From NCBI GenBank assembly GCA_031279715.1, contig JAITHY010000161.1, positions 1 to 7,743 of the forward strand: a stretch of 7,743 nucleotides of DNA. Direction: 5' to 3'. Origin of the DNA: Verrucomicrobiales bacterium. GTDB taxonomy: Bacteria; Verrucomicrobiota; Verrucomicrobiia; Methylacidiphilales; JAAUTS01. Shown one piece after another: positions 1 to 6,208 of this stretch. The position numbers and the translations under genes are program-made. A model generated the notes under the pieces. It was not told the DNA's origin and did no database searches. It saw nothing but the letters and a program-made list of their open reading frames with translations. The first letter of the stretch is position 1. Each line of letters opens with the position of its first letter.

Positions 1-147
1 GGTGTTGGCGTAACCGTCATCGTAAGTGACATAGCCTGTTTGCCCGCGCAACTCGCGGATGTCAACGCCCTTTTCACTTTCCGCGCCAACGATGACGGGG
101 AATTCATGGGTTTGGTCGCCAATGGTAATTTTCGCTGTTTCCGACAT
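1..147 (-). CDS. gltA: Citrate synthase, N-terminal fragment (3' end outside window)
   Basis: Citrate synthase condenses acetyl-CoA and oxaloacetate to citrate, the entry step of the cytosolic TCA cycle. Only the first 49 codons are present; the gene continues past the left edge. The translation begins MSETAKITIG and continues with FPVIVGAESEKGVDI, RELRGQTGYVTYDDGYANT. This matches the N-terminal beta-rich segment of bacterial type II (hexameric) citrate synthases, in which a 'VDIRxLR...G..TYD.G..NT' block precedes the GSCxSxITFIDGD segment. Catalytic His and Asp residues lie outside. The ATG at 145-147 is the natural start: it fits the family N-terminus and no in-frame alternative is needed. 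There is no good Shine-Dalgarno sequence; a small hairpin (150-167) lies just upstream. The gene follows glpX by 68 bp on the same strand, so it may be co-transcribed or use its own promoter overlapping the glpX stop. The family assignment is firm, but completeness cannot be judged. Confidence 0.85.
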   Translation of the reverse strand, partial: MSETAKITIGDQTHEFPVIVGAESEKGVDIRELRGQTGYVTYDDGYANT

Positions 148-149
148 AA

Positions 150-167
150 CCCGCGTAAGTTAGCGGG
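150..167 (-). promoter_or_regulatory. Small hairpin immediately upstream of gltA start
   Basis: A 5-bp perfect inverted repeat, CCCGC (150-154) and GCGGG (163-167), flanks an 8-nt loop. The loop has extra partial complementarity (TAA/TTA). On the transcript it ends 2 nt before the gltA ATG, where the ribosome would bind, so it could reduce initiation. It is short and could occur by chance; no regulatory role is shown. Confidence 0.3.
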
Positions 168-190
168 AAAAGTAAAAATGGGAAAGGTGA

Positions 191-219
191 AATCAAAAAA
201 AATCAGCTTGTTTTGTCAA
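191..219 (-). promoter_or_regulatory. Possible gltA promoter overlapping the glpX stop
   Basis: On the minus strand a perfect -35 hexamer TTGACA (214-219) overlaps the glpX TGA stop (216-218). At 16 or 17 bp spacing come TTTGAT (192-197) or TTGATT (191-196), both weak -10 matches, with an A/T-rich tract between. This would give gltA its own transcript with a leader of roughly 35 nt. A weaker alternative is TTTCCC, 17 bp, TAACTT, ending 9 nt before the ATG. It is inferred from consensus only. Confidence 0.35.
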
Positions 220-1268
220 ATCACCGTGTGGAATGTGCGGTCACTCCGCAGCCGGATGGTCTTCTCCTTGAGATTATGAGCCGCGCGGATGTAGCGTACC
301 GTGCGGCTCTTTGCCCGCATCAGGATGGAGTGCGTCGTCGCCGTCTCGCCGATCAACTTCACGCCGGGCAGCAAGGCACTGTCCGTGATGCCCGTTGCGC
401 AGAAAATCGCGCTCTTGCCCGGCACCAAGTCGCCTGAAAAAAACACGCGCCGCAGTTCCGCTGCCGATGACCCCCTCGCCGTGTCCGCCCACTGTTGCTC
501 ATCCTTGAACCACATCCGCAACTGAATGTCCCCGCCGAGGCATTTCAATGCCGACGCGGTCAGAATTCCCTCCGGCGCGCCGCCGATTCCGTAAAACAAA
601 TCCACGCCGGAATCCGCCAGGGACGGCGCCACCGCCGCCGTCACGTCGCCGTCGGAAATCATCCTCAGCGCCGAGCCTGCCCTGCGGACTTGCTCAATGA
701 TGAGCGCGGAACGGGGGCGGTCAATGGTCGCCACCACCAACTCCGGCACGCGTTTGCGCAACGCCCCGGCGACAAACTTGAGCAGTTCATACACCGGCGC
801 GTCGAGGCTGACCGGATGATGGGGATGCGCCGCCATTGCCTCCACCACGCGCGGACCGTAGGCGAGTTTCTCCACGTAGAACGAGGGAATGTTAATCATT
901 GCCGGCGAGTCGGCGTCTGGGCGTTGCGAGGCGCTGATGACGGAAATGGCGTTGGGCAGGCCTTTGCCGACATTGGTGGTGCCGTCGATGGGGTCGAGCG
1001 CGATGTCGAAGCACGGCGAGCCGTCCGCCCAGGTGCCGAGGCGGTCGCCAAGAAAAATTCCCGGCGCGTTGTCCTTGATTCCCTCGCCGATAACCACCGC
1101 CCCGCGCATCGGCACCGTGTCGAACACGCCGTAGATGGCGTCGCAAGCGGCGGCGTCGGCCTCTTCCTTTTCTCCGCGTCCGAGCCACTTGATTGTGTTC
1201 AGCGCCGCGTTTTCCGTGGCGCGGACAAATTCAAACTCAATTGTGCGTTCAATGTCTTGGTAGGACAT
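216..1268 (-). CDS. glpX: Fructose-1,6-bisphosphatase class II (GlpX)
   Basis: GlpX hydrolyses fructose-1,6-bisphosphate to fructose-6-phosphate in gluconeogenesis; some family members also take sedoheptulose-1,7-bisphosphate. At 350 aa it has the usual family length. Family signatures are in order: acidic metal-site Asp in EADAAACDA (about residue 38), VVIGEGIKDNAP (59-69, Glu62), DIALDPIDGTTN (88-99, the Li+-sensitive phosphatase DPxDGT motif), MISDGDVTAA (203-212), and GIGGAPEGILTA (227-238) followed by CLGGD. All expected metal and catalytic acidic residues are visible, so the enzyme should be active. The cytosolic protein has no signal peptide. The start at 1266-1268 has no Shine-Dalgarno, but a promoter-like sequence sits so close that the mRNA may be leaderless. 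It lies 161 bp downstream of lpxA, with a hairpin between, and 68 bp upstream of gltA on the same strand. Pairing with gltA makes a small central-carbon unit. The C-terminal tail after about residue 330 is basic and less recognisable. Confidence 0.95.
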   Translation of the reverse strand: MSYQDIERTIEFEFVRATENAALNTIKWLGRGEKEEADAAACDAIYGVFDTVPMRGAVVIGEGIKDNAPGIFLGDRLGTWADGSPCFDIALDPIDGTTNVGKGLPNAISVISASQRPDADSPAMINIPSFYVEKLAYGPRVVEAMAAHPHHPVSLDAPVYELLKFVAGALRKRVPELVVATIDRPRSALIIEQVRRAGSALRMISDGDVTAAVAPSLADSGVDLFYGIGGAPEGILTASALKCLGGDIQLRMWFKDEQQWADTARGSSAAELRRVFFSGDLVPGKSAIFCATGITDSALLPGVKLIGETATTHSILMRAKSRTVRYIRAAHNLKEKTIRLRSDRTFHTVI

Positions 1269-1274
1269 AAGGAC

Positions 1275-1302
1275 AAAATACTCGTTGTCGCCGGAGGGTC
1301 AA
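1275..1302 (-). promoter_or_regulatory. Candidate glpX promoter, leaderless geometry
   Basis: On the minus strand a TTGACC -35 (1297-1302) and TATTTT -10 (1275-1280) are separated by 16 bp. Six bases separate the -10 from the glpX ATG, so the usual start point about 7 nt downstream is the A of the ATG itself. No Shine-Dalgarno precedes the ATG, which agrees with a leaderless transcript. This is inferred from consensus match and position only. Confidence 0.45.
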
Positions 1303-1396
1303 GCGGGGGAAGGGTGGAAATTTATTTTCCGCGCGACCATTGCCGCGCCAGCAGCGGTCAAAAATCGCGTGTTGTGTGCCAATGAAATGTCAGCGT

Positions 1397-1423
1397 GACG
1401 GGGGAATGGTTCCGCCCCCCGTC
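1397..1423 (-). terminator. GC-rich hairpin after lpxA, terminator-like without U-tract
   Basis: A perfect 8-bp inverted repeat, GACGGGGG (1397-1404) and CCCCCGTC (1416-1423), has an 11-nt loop and lies just after the lpxA stop (1430-1432). Stability should be high (7 of 8 pairs are G-C). No clean U-run follows in the lpxA direction, so it may be a pause site, a Rho-associated 3' end stabiliser, or an intrinsic terminator of non-classical type. It is bracketed by two direct copies of TGTCAGCG (1388-1395 and 1428-1435). Confidence 0.45.
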
Positions 1424-1436
1424 TCATTGTCAGCGA
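1419..1436 (+). repeat. 18-bp exact repeat, copy 1
   Basis: The 18-mer CCGTCTCATTGTCAGCGA occurs here and again at 7358-7375, same orientation. This copy spans the lpxA stop codon and one arm of the hairpin. It contains the dispersed octamer TGTCAGCG. An 18-bp identity between two sites in under 8 kb is far from chance expectation (about 0.0004 pairs). Confidence 0.8.
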
Positions 1437-2200
1437 ATGATCCCGCGCTGGCTGTTGCGGACGAAGGTGATGAGGATTTGCACTTCGGGGTGCGTGCCGA
1501 GTTCCTCCTCCAGCAGCGCGAGGGCTTGCGTGGTGTTGAGATTTTCGTCGTACAAGGAGCGGCGGGCGCGGCGGATGATGGAGATTTGCTCGTCGGTGAA
1601 GCCGCGGCGTTGCAGGCCCACGCTGTTTACCGCGCGGACGGTGGCGGGGTTGCCGTCGGCGATGAAGTAGGGCGGCACGTCCTGCACGATTTTCGTGCAG
1701 CCGCCAATCATGGAATGCTGCCCGACGCGGCAGAATTGGTGCACGGCGGCGAGGCCGCTGACGATGACGTGGTCTTCGACGACGACGTGCCCGCCGAGGG
1801 TGCCGTTGTTGGAGAGGATGCAGTGGTTGCCGACGGCGCAGTTGTGCGCGACGTGGCTGTAGGTGAGGAACAAATTGCCGCTGCCGATGACGGTTTTTTC
1901 GCCCACGCCGGTGCCGCGGTTGACGCTGGTGAATTCGCGGAATTCGTTGTGGTCGCCGATTTCGAGCCAGGTGGGTTCGCCTTCGTATTTCAGGTCTTGC
2001 GTTTTGCCGCCGATGGTGCTGAAGGGGTGAAACAGGTTGCCGCTGCCGATGACCGTGCAACCTTCGATGCTGACGTGGTGCATGAGGCGGCAGCCGTTGC
2101 CAAGTTTCACATGATCGCCGACAACGCAGTAGGCGCCGATGTCAATGTCAGCGCCGATTTCGGCCTTGGGGGAAATGATGGCGGTGGGATGAATGCTCAT
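1430..2200 (-). CDS. lpxA: Acyl-[ACP]--UDP-N-acetylglucosamine O-acyltransferase
   Basis: LpxA transfers an R-3-hydroxyacyl chain from acyl carrier protein to the 3-OH of UDP-GlcNAc, the first step of lipid A synthesis in the cytosol. The 256-aa length is near E. coli LpxA (262). It begins MSIHPTAIISPKAEIG, followed by imperfect hexapeptide repeats (left-handed beta-helix, roughly residues 1-180) and a helical C-terminal domain ending FVRNSQRGIIR. The SHVAHNCAVG segment holds the catalytic base (His119, equivalent to E. coli His125) and His116. AAVHQFC (151-157) and QDVPPYFIADGNPA (173-186) are family blocks. The residue aligned to the E. coli chain-length ruler Gly173 is Gly167 in IGGC, so a long 3-hydroxyacyl chain (about C14) is predicted; this is inference. 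It starts 12 bp after the lpxC/fabZ stop, so the two are one operon. The ribosome site is weak (a GGA about 11 nt upstream), and translational coupling is plausible. Confidence 0.96.
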   Translation of the reverse strand: MSIHPTAIISPKAEIGADIDIGAYCVVGDHVKLGNGCRLMHHVSIEGCTVIGSGNLFHPFSTIGGKTQDLKYEGEPTWLEIGDHNEFREFTSVNRGTGVGEKTVIGSGNLFLTYSHVAHNCAVGNHCILSNNGTLGGHVVVEDHVIVSGLAAVHQFCRVGQHSMIGGCTKIVQDVPPYFIADGNPATVRAVNSVGLQRRGFTDEQISIIRRARRSLYDENLNTTQALALLEEELGTHPEVQILITFVRNSQRGIIR

Positions 2201-2212
2201 AATCAGCGTCCG

Positions 2213-3523
2213 TTATTGAACCACGAAACTCAGTTCGCATTCGGAGACGACCTCGCCGTTCACGGTGCATTGCCCGGCGGCCTTGCCGATTTTGCCGCGT
2301 TGTTTGGTCAGTTCGGCCTGGATGATCAGTGTGTCGCCGGGCATCACGGGCTTGCGGAATTTCACCTTGTCAGCGCTCATGAAAAAGCCGATGCGGCCCA
2401 CATTCTCGGCGCGGCGTAGCATCAGGATGCTCGCCACTTGCGCCATCGCCTCAATTTGCAACACGCCGGGCATCACGGGATGGCCGGGGAAATGCCCCTG
2501 GAAATATGGCTCGTTGATGGTGATGTTTTTGCAGCCGGTCGCGCGCGTTTCGCCCTCGAATTTCAGGATGCGGTCCACCATCAGGAACGGATAGCGGTGC
2601 GGCAAAATCCGCATCACTTCCTGTGTGTCCAGCGCGCCTTCGCCGACGGGGATGTGCTCGATGGGCATGAGCTGGCTGATGTAGCGCTTGTATTCCCTTG
2701 CAATGGCTTTGGTCAATTCGACGTTCAGTCCGTGGCTCGGCTTGGCGGCGATAATGTGCGCCTTGAGGTGCATGGGAAACAGCGAAAGGTCGCCGATGAT
2801 GTCGAGAATTTTATGCCGCACAAACTCGTCGGGATAACGCATCGCCTCCTTGCTCAGCAGGCTTTCGCCCTTGATGACCACGGCGTTTTCAAGGCTGCCG
2901 CCTTTGATGAGTCCCTTCTCCAGCAGTGGCTGCACTTCCTCGTAAAACACGAACGTGCGCGCCTTGGAAATTTCCTTCGCGTAGGTTTCCGCTGACAGTG
3001 AGTAGCTGAAATATTGCGTGTGGAAGCCGGTGTGGTTGGCGTTGGTGCAGGTGACTTTGAAGCTGTCATGCGGCAGCGCGACCATGTAGGAGTCGTCCTT
3101 GCCGTACACGTACACCGGCTCGCGCAACTCGAAATACACGCGCGGCACGGGCAGCTCCTTGCGTCCCGTTTTTTCGATGAGTTGCACGAACAAATCCGCG
3201 CTGCCATCGCCAATGGGCGGCTCGTTCGAGTCCATCTCAATCAGCGCATTGTCAATCCCCAGCCCGCGCAACGCCGACAGCAAATGCTCGATGGTGTGGA
3301 TTTTGACCGCCCCCTCGCTGATGGTGGTGGCGCGCTCGACTTGCCGGACCAACTCGACGCCGGCGCTGATGGTGGGCGCGTCGGGCAGATCCACGCGTTT
3401 GAAAACGTAACCGGTGTCAGCCTCAGCGGGTTTGATGGTGAGCTTGACTTTGCGTCCGGTGTGCAGGGAAGTCCCCATCAGCGAGGCTTCGCGTTCAATC
3501 GTGGTTTGGTTGATGACTGGCAT
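2213..3523 (-). CDS. lpxC/fabZ: Bifunctional LpxC deacetylase / FabZ dehydratase fusion
   Basis: This 436-aa fusion joins UDP-3-O-acyl-GlcNAc deacetylase (LpxC, about 1-285), the zinc-dependent committed step of lipid A synthesis, to 3-hydroxyacyl-ACP dehydratase (FabZ, about 299-436), which diverts hydroxyacyl-ACP to fatty acids. In LpxC, TIEHLLSAL (77-85) gives Glu79 and zinc ligand His80. RHKILDIIGD (236-245) gives ligands His237 and Asp241. KPSHGLN gives His264 (the E. coli His265 equivalent). SLHTG and IGDGSA are also conserved. In FabZ, ILPHRYPFLMVDRI (306-319) and the active-site block GHFPGHPVMPG (343-353) are present, with His344 and Glu358 in QIEAMAQ. All key residues are intact in both halves. 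Such fusions are known in Bacteroidota and Verrucomicrobiota. The ATG at 3521-3523 fits the LpxC N-terminus and lies 48 bp after the TSUP gene; lpxA follows 12 bp downstream. Fusing them puts two enzymes drawing on the same hydroxyacyl pool in one polypeptide. Confidence 0.97.
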   Translation of the reverse strand: MPVINQTTIEREASLMGTSLHTGRKVKLTIKPAEADTGYVFKRVDLPDAPTISAGVELVRQVERATTISEGAVKIHTIEHLLSALRGLGIDNALIEMDSNEPPIGDGSADLFVQLIEKTGRKELPVPRVYFELREPVYVYGKDDSYMVALPHDSFKVTCTNANHTGFHTQYFSYSLSAETYAKEISKARTFVFYEEVQPLLEKGLIKGGSLENAVVIKGESLLSKEAMRYPDEFVRHKILDIIGDLSLFPMHLKAHIIAAKPSHGLNVELTKAIAREYKRYISQLMPIEHIPVGEGALDTQEVMRILPHRYPFLMVDRILKFEGETRATGCKNITINEPYFQGHFPGHPVMPGVLQIEAMAQVASILMLRRAENVGRIGFFMSADKVKFRKPVMPGDTLIIQAELTKQRGKIGKAAGQCTVNGEVVSECELSFVVQ

Positions 3524-3537
3524 AAGTTAAGGGGCCA

Positions 3538-3567
3538 ATGGTAGCGGAAGCGACGGGGAAAAGGCAA
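3538..3567 (-). promoter_or_regulatory. Possible lpxC/fabZ promoter
   Basis: On the minus strand TTGCCT (3562-3567) and TACCAT (3538-3543) are separated by 18 bp in the 48-bp gap after the TSUP gene. The predicted start would leave a leader of about 8 nt. Match is moderate; the operon could alternatively be read through from the TSUP promoter. Confidence 0.3.
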
Positions 3568-3571
3568 GCGG

Positions 3572-4315
3572 TTAGAACAACAGCCGCAGCGCGCCGAGGA
3601 TGGCGAACGCCAGCACGACCAGTTCAAACGCCCGTTGCGGCATGCGCTGTATCAGCCAGCGTCCGGCAAACACGCCGCTGATGATGACGGGGCTGACCGT
3701 CAGCGCGAGCCACAGGCTGGGCGGGGACATCAGCCCAAGCTGGACACTGAACGGGACTTTGACCAGATTGATGAGGCAGAAAAACCACGCCGTGGTGCCG
3801 ACGAAGACCATCTTCGGAAGTCGCATGGCGAGGAAGAACAGGCTCATCACGGGGCCGGCGGCGTTGGCGACCATTGTCGTCCAGCCGCCCAGTCCGCCGA
3901 GCGACCACGCGAACGGGCGCGAGTGGTAGGCGCGTTCCATCCACGCGCCGAATTTCCCGCGGCACAGTTGCAGGACGCTGAGGGTGAGAATGACGGCGCT
4001 GAGGATGACACGCAACCCGTGGTCGGACAATTTGCCGAGGCAGAACCAACCGAGCAACACACCGGCGACAGCGGGCAGCGCGACGCGGCGCAAGTGCCGC
4101 CAGTCGGCGTGTTGGTGGAAAACGGCGATGGCGGCGAAATCGCCGACTATCAGCGGCAGGAGCAGCATGCCGGTGGATTGTCTGGCGGGGAAAATCTCGG
4201 CGAACACGAGAATGGGAATCATGCTGACACCGGGCAATCCGCCCTTGGAAACACCGACGCAGAAGACGCCGCTGAGGATGAGCAGCCATTGGAGCGTGGT
4301 GAGTTTGGGCAACAT
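3572..4315 (-). CDS. TSUP (TauE/SafE) family inner-membrane permease
   Basis: This is a 247-aa, strongly hydrophobic protein. Segments suitable for membrane crossing lie at about 8-27, 30-45, 50-66, 79-95, 101-117, 138-160, 167-186, 202-221 and 230-246. This is the seven-to-nine-helix pattern of the TauE/SafE (former DUF81) family. The N-terminal GVSKGGLPG (21-29), its partner block GGWTTMVANAAGPVM (143-157) and the internal-duplication feel are typical. Characterised relatives export sulfite, sulfoacetate or sulfonates, or move other organic anions. The substrate cannot be told from the sequence, and no sulfur-metabolism gene is nearby. The start at 4313-4315 fits the first membrane segment; there is no clear Shine-Dalgarno, and a promoter with a very short leader is plausible. 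It is divergent from ubiB (67 bp) and upstream of lpxC/fabZ by 48 bp on the same strand. A functional link to lipid A synthesis is not indicated beyond possible co-transcription. Confidence 0.85.
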   Translation of the reverse strand: MLPKLTTLQWLLILSGVFCVGVSKGGLPGVSMIPILVFAEIFPARQSTGMLLLPLIVGDFAAIAVFHQHADWRHLRRVALPAVAGVLLGWFCLGKLSDHGLRVILSAVILTLSVLQLCRGKFGAWMERAYHSRPFAWSLGGLGGWTTMVANAAGPVMSLFFLAMRLPKMVFVGTTAWFFCLINLVKVPFSVQLGLMSPPSLWLALTVSPVIISGVFAGRWLIQRMPQRAFELVVLAFAILGALRLLF

Positions 4316-4324
4316 CGGGCGGAC

Positions 4325-4353
4325 ATTAAACCACTCGCGGTTCCACTTGGCAA
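4325..4353 (-). promoter_or_regulatory. Candidate TSUP gene promoter
   Basis: On the minus strand TTGCCA (4348-4353) and TTTAAT (4325-4330) are separated by exactly 17 bp. A start about 7 nt downstream of the -10 falls near 4318, only about 3 nt before the ATG at 4315. The -35 overlaps the -35 proposed for ubiB on the other strand by 5 bp. It is inferred from consensus. Confidence 0.45.
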
Positions 4354-4376
4354 TGCCGCTGACGATGAGCTAGTCT
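4347..4376 (+). promoter_or_regulatory. Candidate ubiB promoter, leaderless geometry
   Basis: TTGGCA (4347-4352) and TAGTCT (4371-4376) are separated by 18 bp. Six bases lie between the -10 and the ATG at 4383, the same distance as in the glpX candidate, so transcription would start at the A of the ATG. A CGCTGACG copy of the dispersed word (4357-4364) lies in the spacer. There is no Shine-Dalgarno before the ATG. Confidence 0.4.
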
Positions 4377-4382
4377 GTTCGC

Positions 4383-6086
4383 ATGATTGACCCATTGAAG
4401 TCCGCCGCCGACGCGTGGTCGCAAATTCCACGGTTCAAGGAAATGTTCGGCATCGCCTATAAATATGGGTTTGCCGACTTGCTGAAGCTGATGCACCTGC
4501 AACCACTTTTGGAATTTCGCAACCGGCACATGAGCGAGGCGGGGCAGGCCATCCAGCAGAAACCCGCCGCCGAGCGGTTCCGGCTGGCGCTGGAGGAACT
4601 GGGACCCACGTACGTCAAGTTCGGACAAATCCTCAGTTCGAGGCGCGACTTGGTGAACGAGGAGTTTTACAACGAGTTGCGAAAGTTGCAAGACCATGTG
4701 CCGCCGTTCCCCGGCAATCAGGCGAGGGAAATCATCGCGGAGGAACTGGGACGCGGGCCGGCGGAGATTTTCAAGCGGTTTGACGAAATCCCGCTGGCGG
4801 GCGCGTCGATTGCGCAAGTGCATCACGCCGTCCTGCACGACGGGACCGCCGTGGCGGTCAAAGTGCGACGCCCGCACATCCGGCGAAAAATCGAGACCGA
4901 CTTGCATATTCTCGCGGAAGTGGCGAAGTTTCTGGAAAAACATGTCGAGCAAATCGCGGCGCTCAATCCGGCCGGCATCGTGCGGGATTTTTCCAAGACG
5001 CTGCTCAAGGAGCTGGACTTTGAAAACGAGGCGCGGAACATGCGGCGTTTTGCCGGTGAGTTCGCCGGCAACCCGCGCCTGCGGGTGCCGCGTTATTACG
5101 AGGAGTTGAGCACGGGCAGCGTGCTGACGATGGAGTTTTTGCGCGGGGAGCGGATTGACCAGCCGGAAAAATTGCGAGCGGCGGGAATCGACACGGCGGA
5201 GTTGGCGGAGCGAATTTCCGCGATGATTTTCACGCAGGTGTTGGAGCACGGCTTTTTTCACGGCGACCCGCATCCGGGCAACATGTCGGTGCTGCCCGGC
5301 GGCGTGATGGTATTGTACGACTACGGCATGATGGGCAGTTTCACGCCCACCTTGCGCGAACTCATCGCCGACCTCGTCATCGGCCTGACCGACTGTGACG
5401 CGCAGCGGACGATGCACGCGTTGATTGGCATGTCCGAGTCCGGCTTTGTGGACGAGCCGCAGCGGATGCAGGCCGACATCGAGGCGTTTAACGAGAACCA
5501 CCTGAACAAACCGCTGAAGGACATCAACATTGGCTACGTATTCAACCGCCTGCTGGATTTGCTGATGACGCACCGGCTGCGGATGAAACCGGTGTTTTAT
5601 CTCGGCATCAAGGCGCTGTCGCAAATCGAGGCGGTGGGACTGACGCTGAATCCGGATTTGAATTTCATGGAACTGGCCAAGCCGTTCGCGTTGCGGATGT
5701 TTCAGAGCAAGCTGAACTTCAGCGCGTTGAAAAAACTGTTCAGCCGCGCGCTGCTGGACGTCAGCCGCGTCGCCGAGCGTCTGCCGGCGGACACGCGGGA
5801 ATGGTACCAGCGGCTGCGCGCCGGAAAATTCAGCATCCCCGTCGAGCACAAAATTCACCCCGAAGGCTTCGACCCGCTGAGGAAGACGCTGCACCAAATC
5901 GCCAACCGCCTCGCCCAAGCCATCCTCAGCGCCGCGCTGTTGATGAGCGCGGGCTTGCTGACGGTGGCCGGGGTGCCGCCGCTGATACTGGGCATTCCGC
6001 TGCTGGGCTGGCTGGGCTTGGGCCTGGGCCTGGGTCTCGCCATCCGTCTGGCCGTCAAAATCTGGCGGGATGGAAACGACGGATAA
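4383..6086 (+). CDS. ubiB: UbiB / ABC1 family protein kinase-like ATPase
   Basis: UbiB/COQ8 proteins are membrane-bound atypical kinase-fold ATPases needed for isoprenoid quinone synthesis or trafficking; their precise reaction is debated. The 567-aa length fits bacterial UbiB. The signature blocks run in order. The family-specific KxGQ is KFGQILSSRRDLV (79-91). The Ala-rich loop is LAGASIAQVHHA (138-149; one Ala of the usual AAAS is Gly). The nucleotide-site lysine is in AVAVKV (Lys160). The ExD block is KELDFENEARN (209-219). The catalytic loop is HGDPHPGN (293-300), and DYG (313-315) stands in the DFG position. Two hydrophobic helices close the protein (about 509-530 and 532-559). The second is glycine-rich (LGLGLGLGL) and encoded by tandem hexamers. 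All nucleotide-site residues are intact. It is the only + strand gene and is not in an operon with quinone genes, so whether it serves ubiquinone or menaquinone cannot be told. Confidence 0.92.
   Translation: MIDPLKSAADAWSQIPRFKEMFGIAYKYGFADLLKLMHLQPLLEFRNRHMSEAGQAIQQKPAAERFRLALEELGPTYVKFGQILSSRRDLVNEEFYNELRKLQDHVPPFPGNQAREIIAEELGRGPAEIFKRFDEIPLAGASIAQVHHAVLHDGTAVAVKVRRPHIRRKIETDLHILAEVAKFLEKHVEQIAALNPAGIVRDFSKTLLKELDFENEARNMRRFAGEFAGNPRLRVPRYYEELSTGSVLTMEFLRGERIDQPEKLRAAGIDTAELAERISAMIFTQVLEHGFFHGDPHPGNMSVLPGGVMVLYDYGMMGSFTPTLRELIADLVIGLTDCDAQRTMHALIGMSESGFVDEPQRMQADIEAFNENHLNKPLKDINIGYVFNRLLDLLMTHRLRMKPVFYLGIKALSQIEAVGLTLNPDLNFMELAKPFALRMFQSKLNFSALKKLFSRALLDVSRVAERLPADTREWYQRLRAGKFSIPVEHKIHPEGFDPLRKTLHQIANRLAQAILSAALLMSAGLLTVAGVPPLILGIPLLGWLGLGLGLGLAIRLAVKIWRDGNDG
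6013..6036 (+). repeat. Tandem hexamer TGGGCY x4 inside ubiB
   Basis: Four back-to-back hexamers (TGGGCT, TGGGCC, TGGGCC, TGGGTC) encode alternating Leu-Gly in the last membrane helix of UbiB. Whole copies could be gained or lost by slippage without a frameshift, changing helix length by two residues each time. Confidence 0.7.
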
Positions 6087-6105
6087 GATTTTTCCAACCG
6101 CACTG

Positions 6106-6122
6106 CCCGGCGTCCTCCCGGG
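6106..6122 (+). terminator. Weak hairpin after ubiB
   Basis: CCCGG (6106-6110) and CCGGG (6118-6122) form a 5-bp all-GC stem with a 7-nt loop, 20 bp after the ubiB stop (6084-6086). Only a mixed A/T stretch follows, with no U-run. It sits in the 122-bp convergent gap, where a bidirectional transcript end is expected. Otherwise the gap (6087-6208) holds two copies of the GTCAGCG word and no gene. Confidence 0.3.
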
Positions 6123-6208
6123 ATTAATCTTCATTCACACCGTCAGCGGCGTCTTGTCGAGGAGAGTGTCAGCGAGCGCTTCGCAAACCTTGGGACTGAC
6201 GGTGGGCG

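Noticed and set aside
189..203. T-rich run after glpX (minus strand) as an intrinsic terminator
   Set aside because: Eight T residues follow, but no GC-rich stem lies directly before them, so it was read as part of an A/T-rich promoter spacer instead.
495..1385. Long + strand open frame (296 codons) opposite glpX
   Set aside because: Its product is rich in Arg, His and Val with no family signature, and it lies antisense to a glpX with all catalytic motifs intact. It is a GC-rich shadow frame.
1388..1435. CRISPR-like or mobile element ends from the paired octamers
   Set aside because: There are only two short direct copies around a small hairpin, with no array, spacer regularity, transposase or target duplication.
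1340..2419. Long + strand open frame (359 codons) opposite lpxA
   Set aside because: The Asp/Ala/Val-rich product without recognisable motifs is a by-product of the hexapeptide-repeat codons of lpxA on the other strand.
4326..6134. 602-codon minus strand open frame opposite ubiB
   Set aside because: The translation is a Gln/Arg/His/Val-rich string with no domain, while the + strand frame has every UbiB motif in order. High GC explains the lack of stops.
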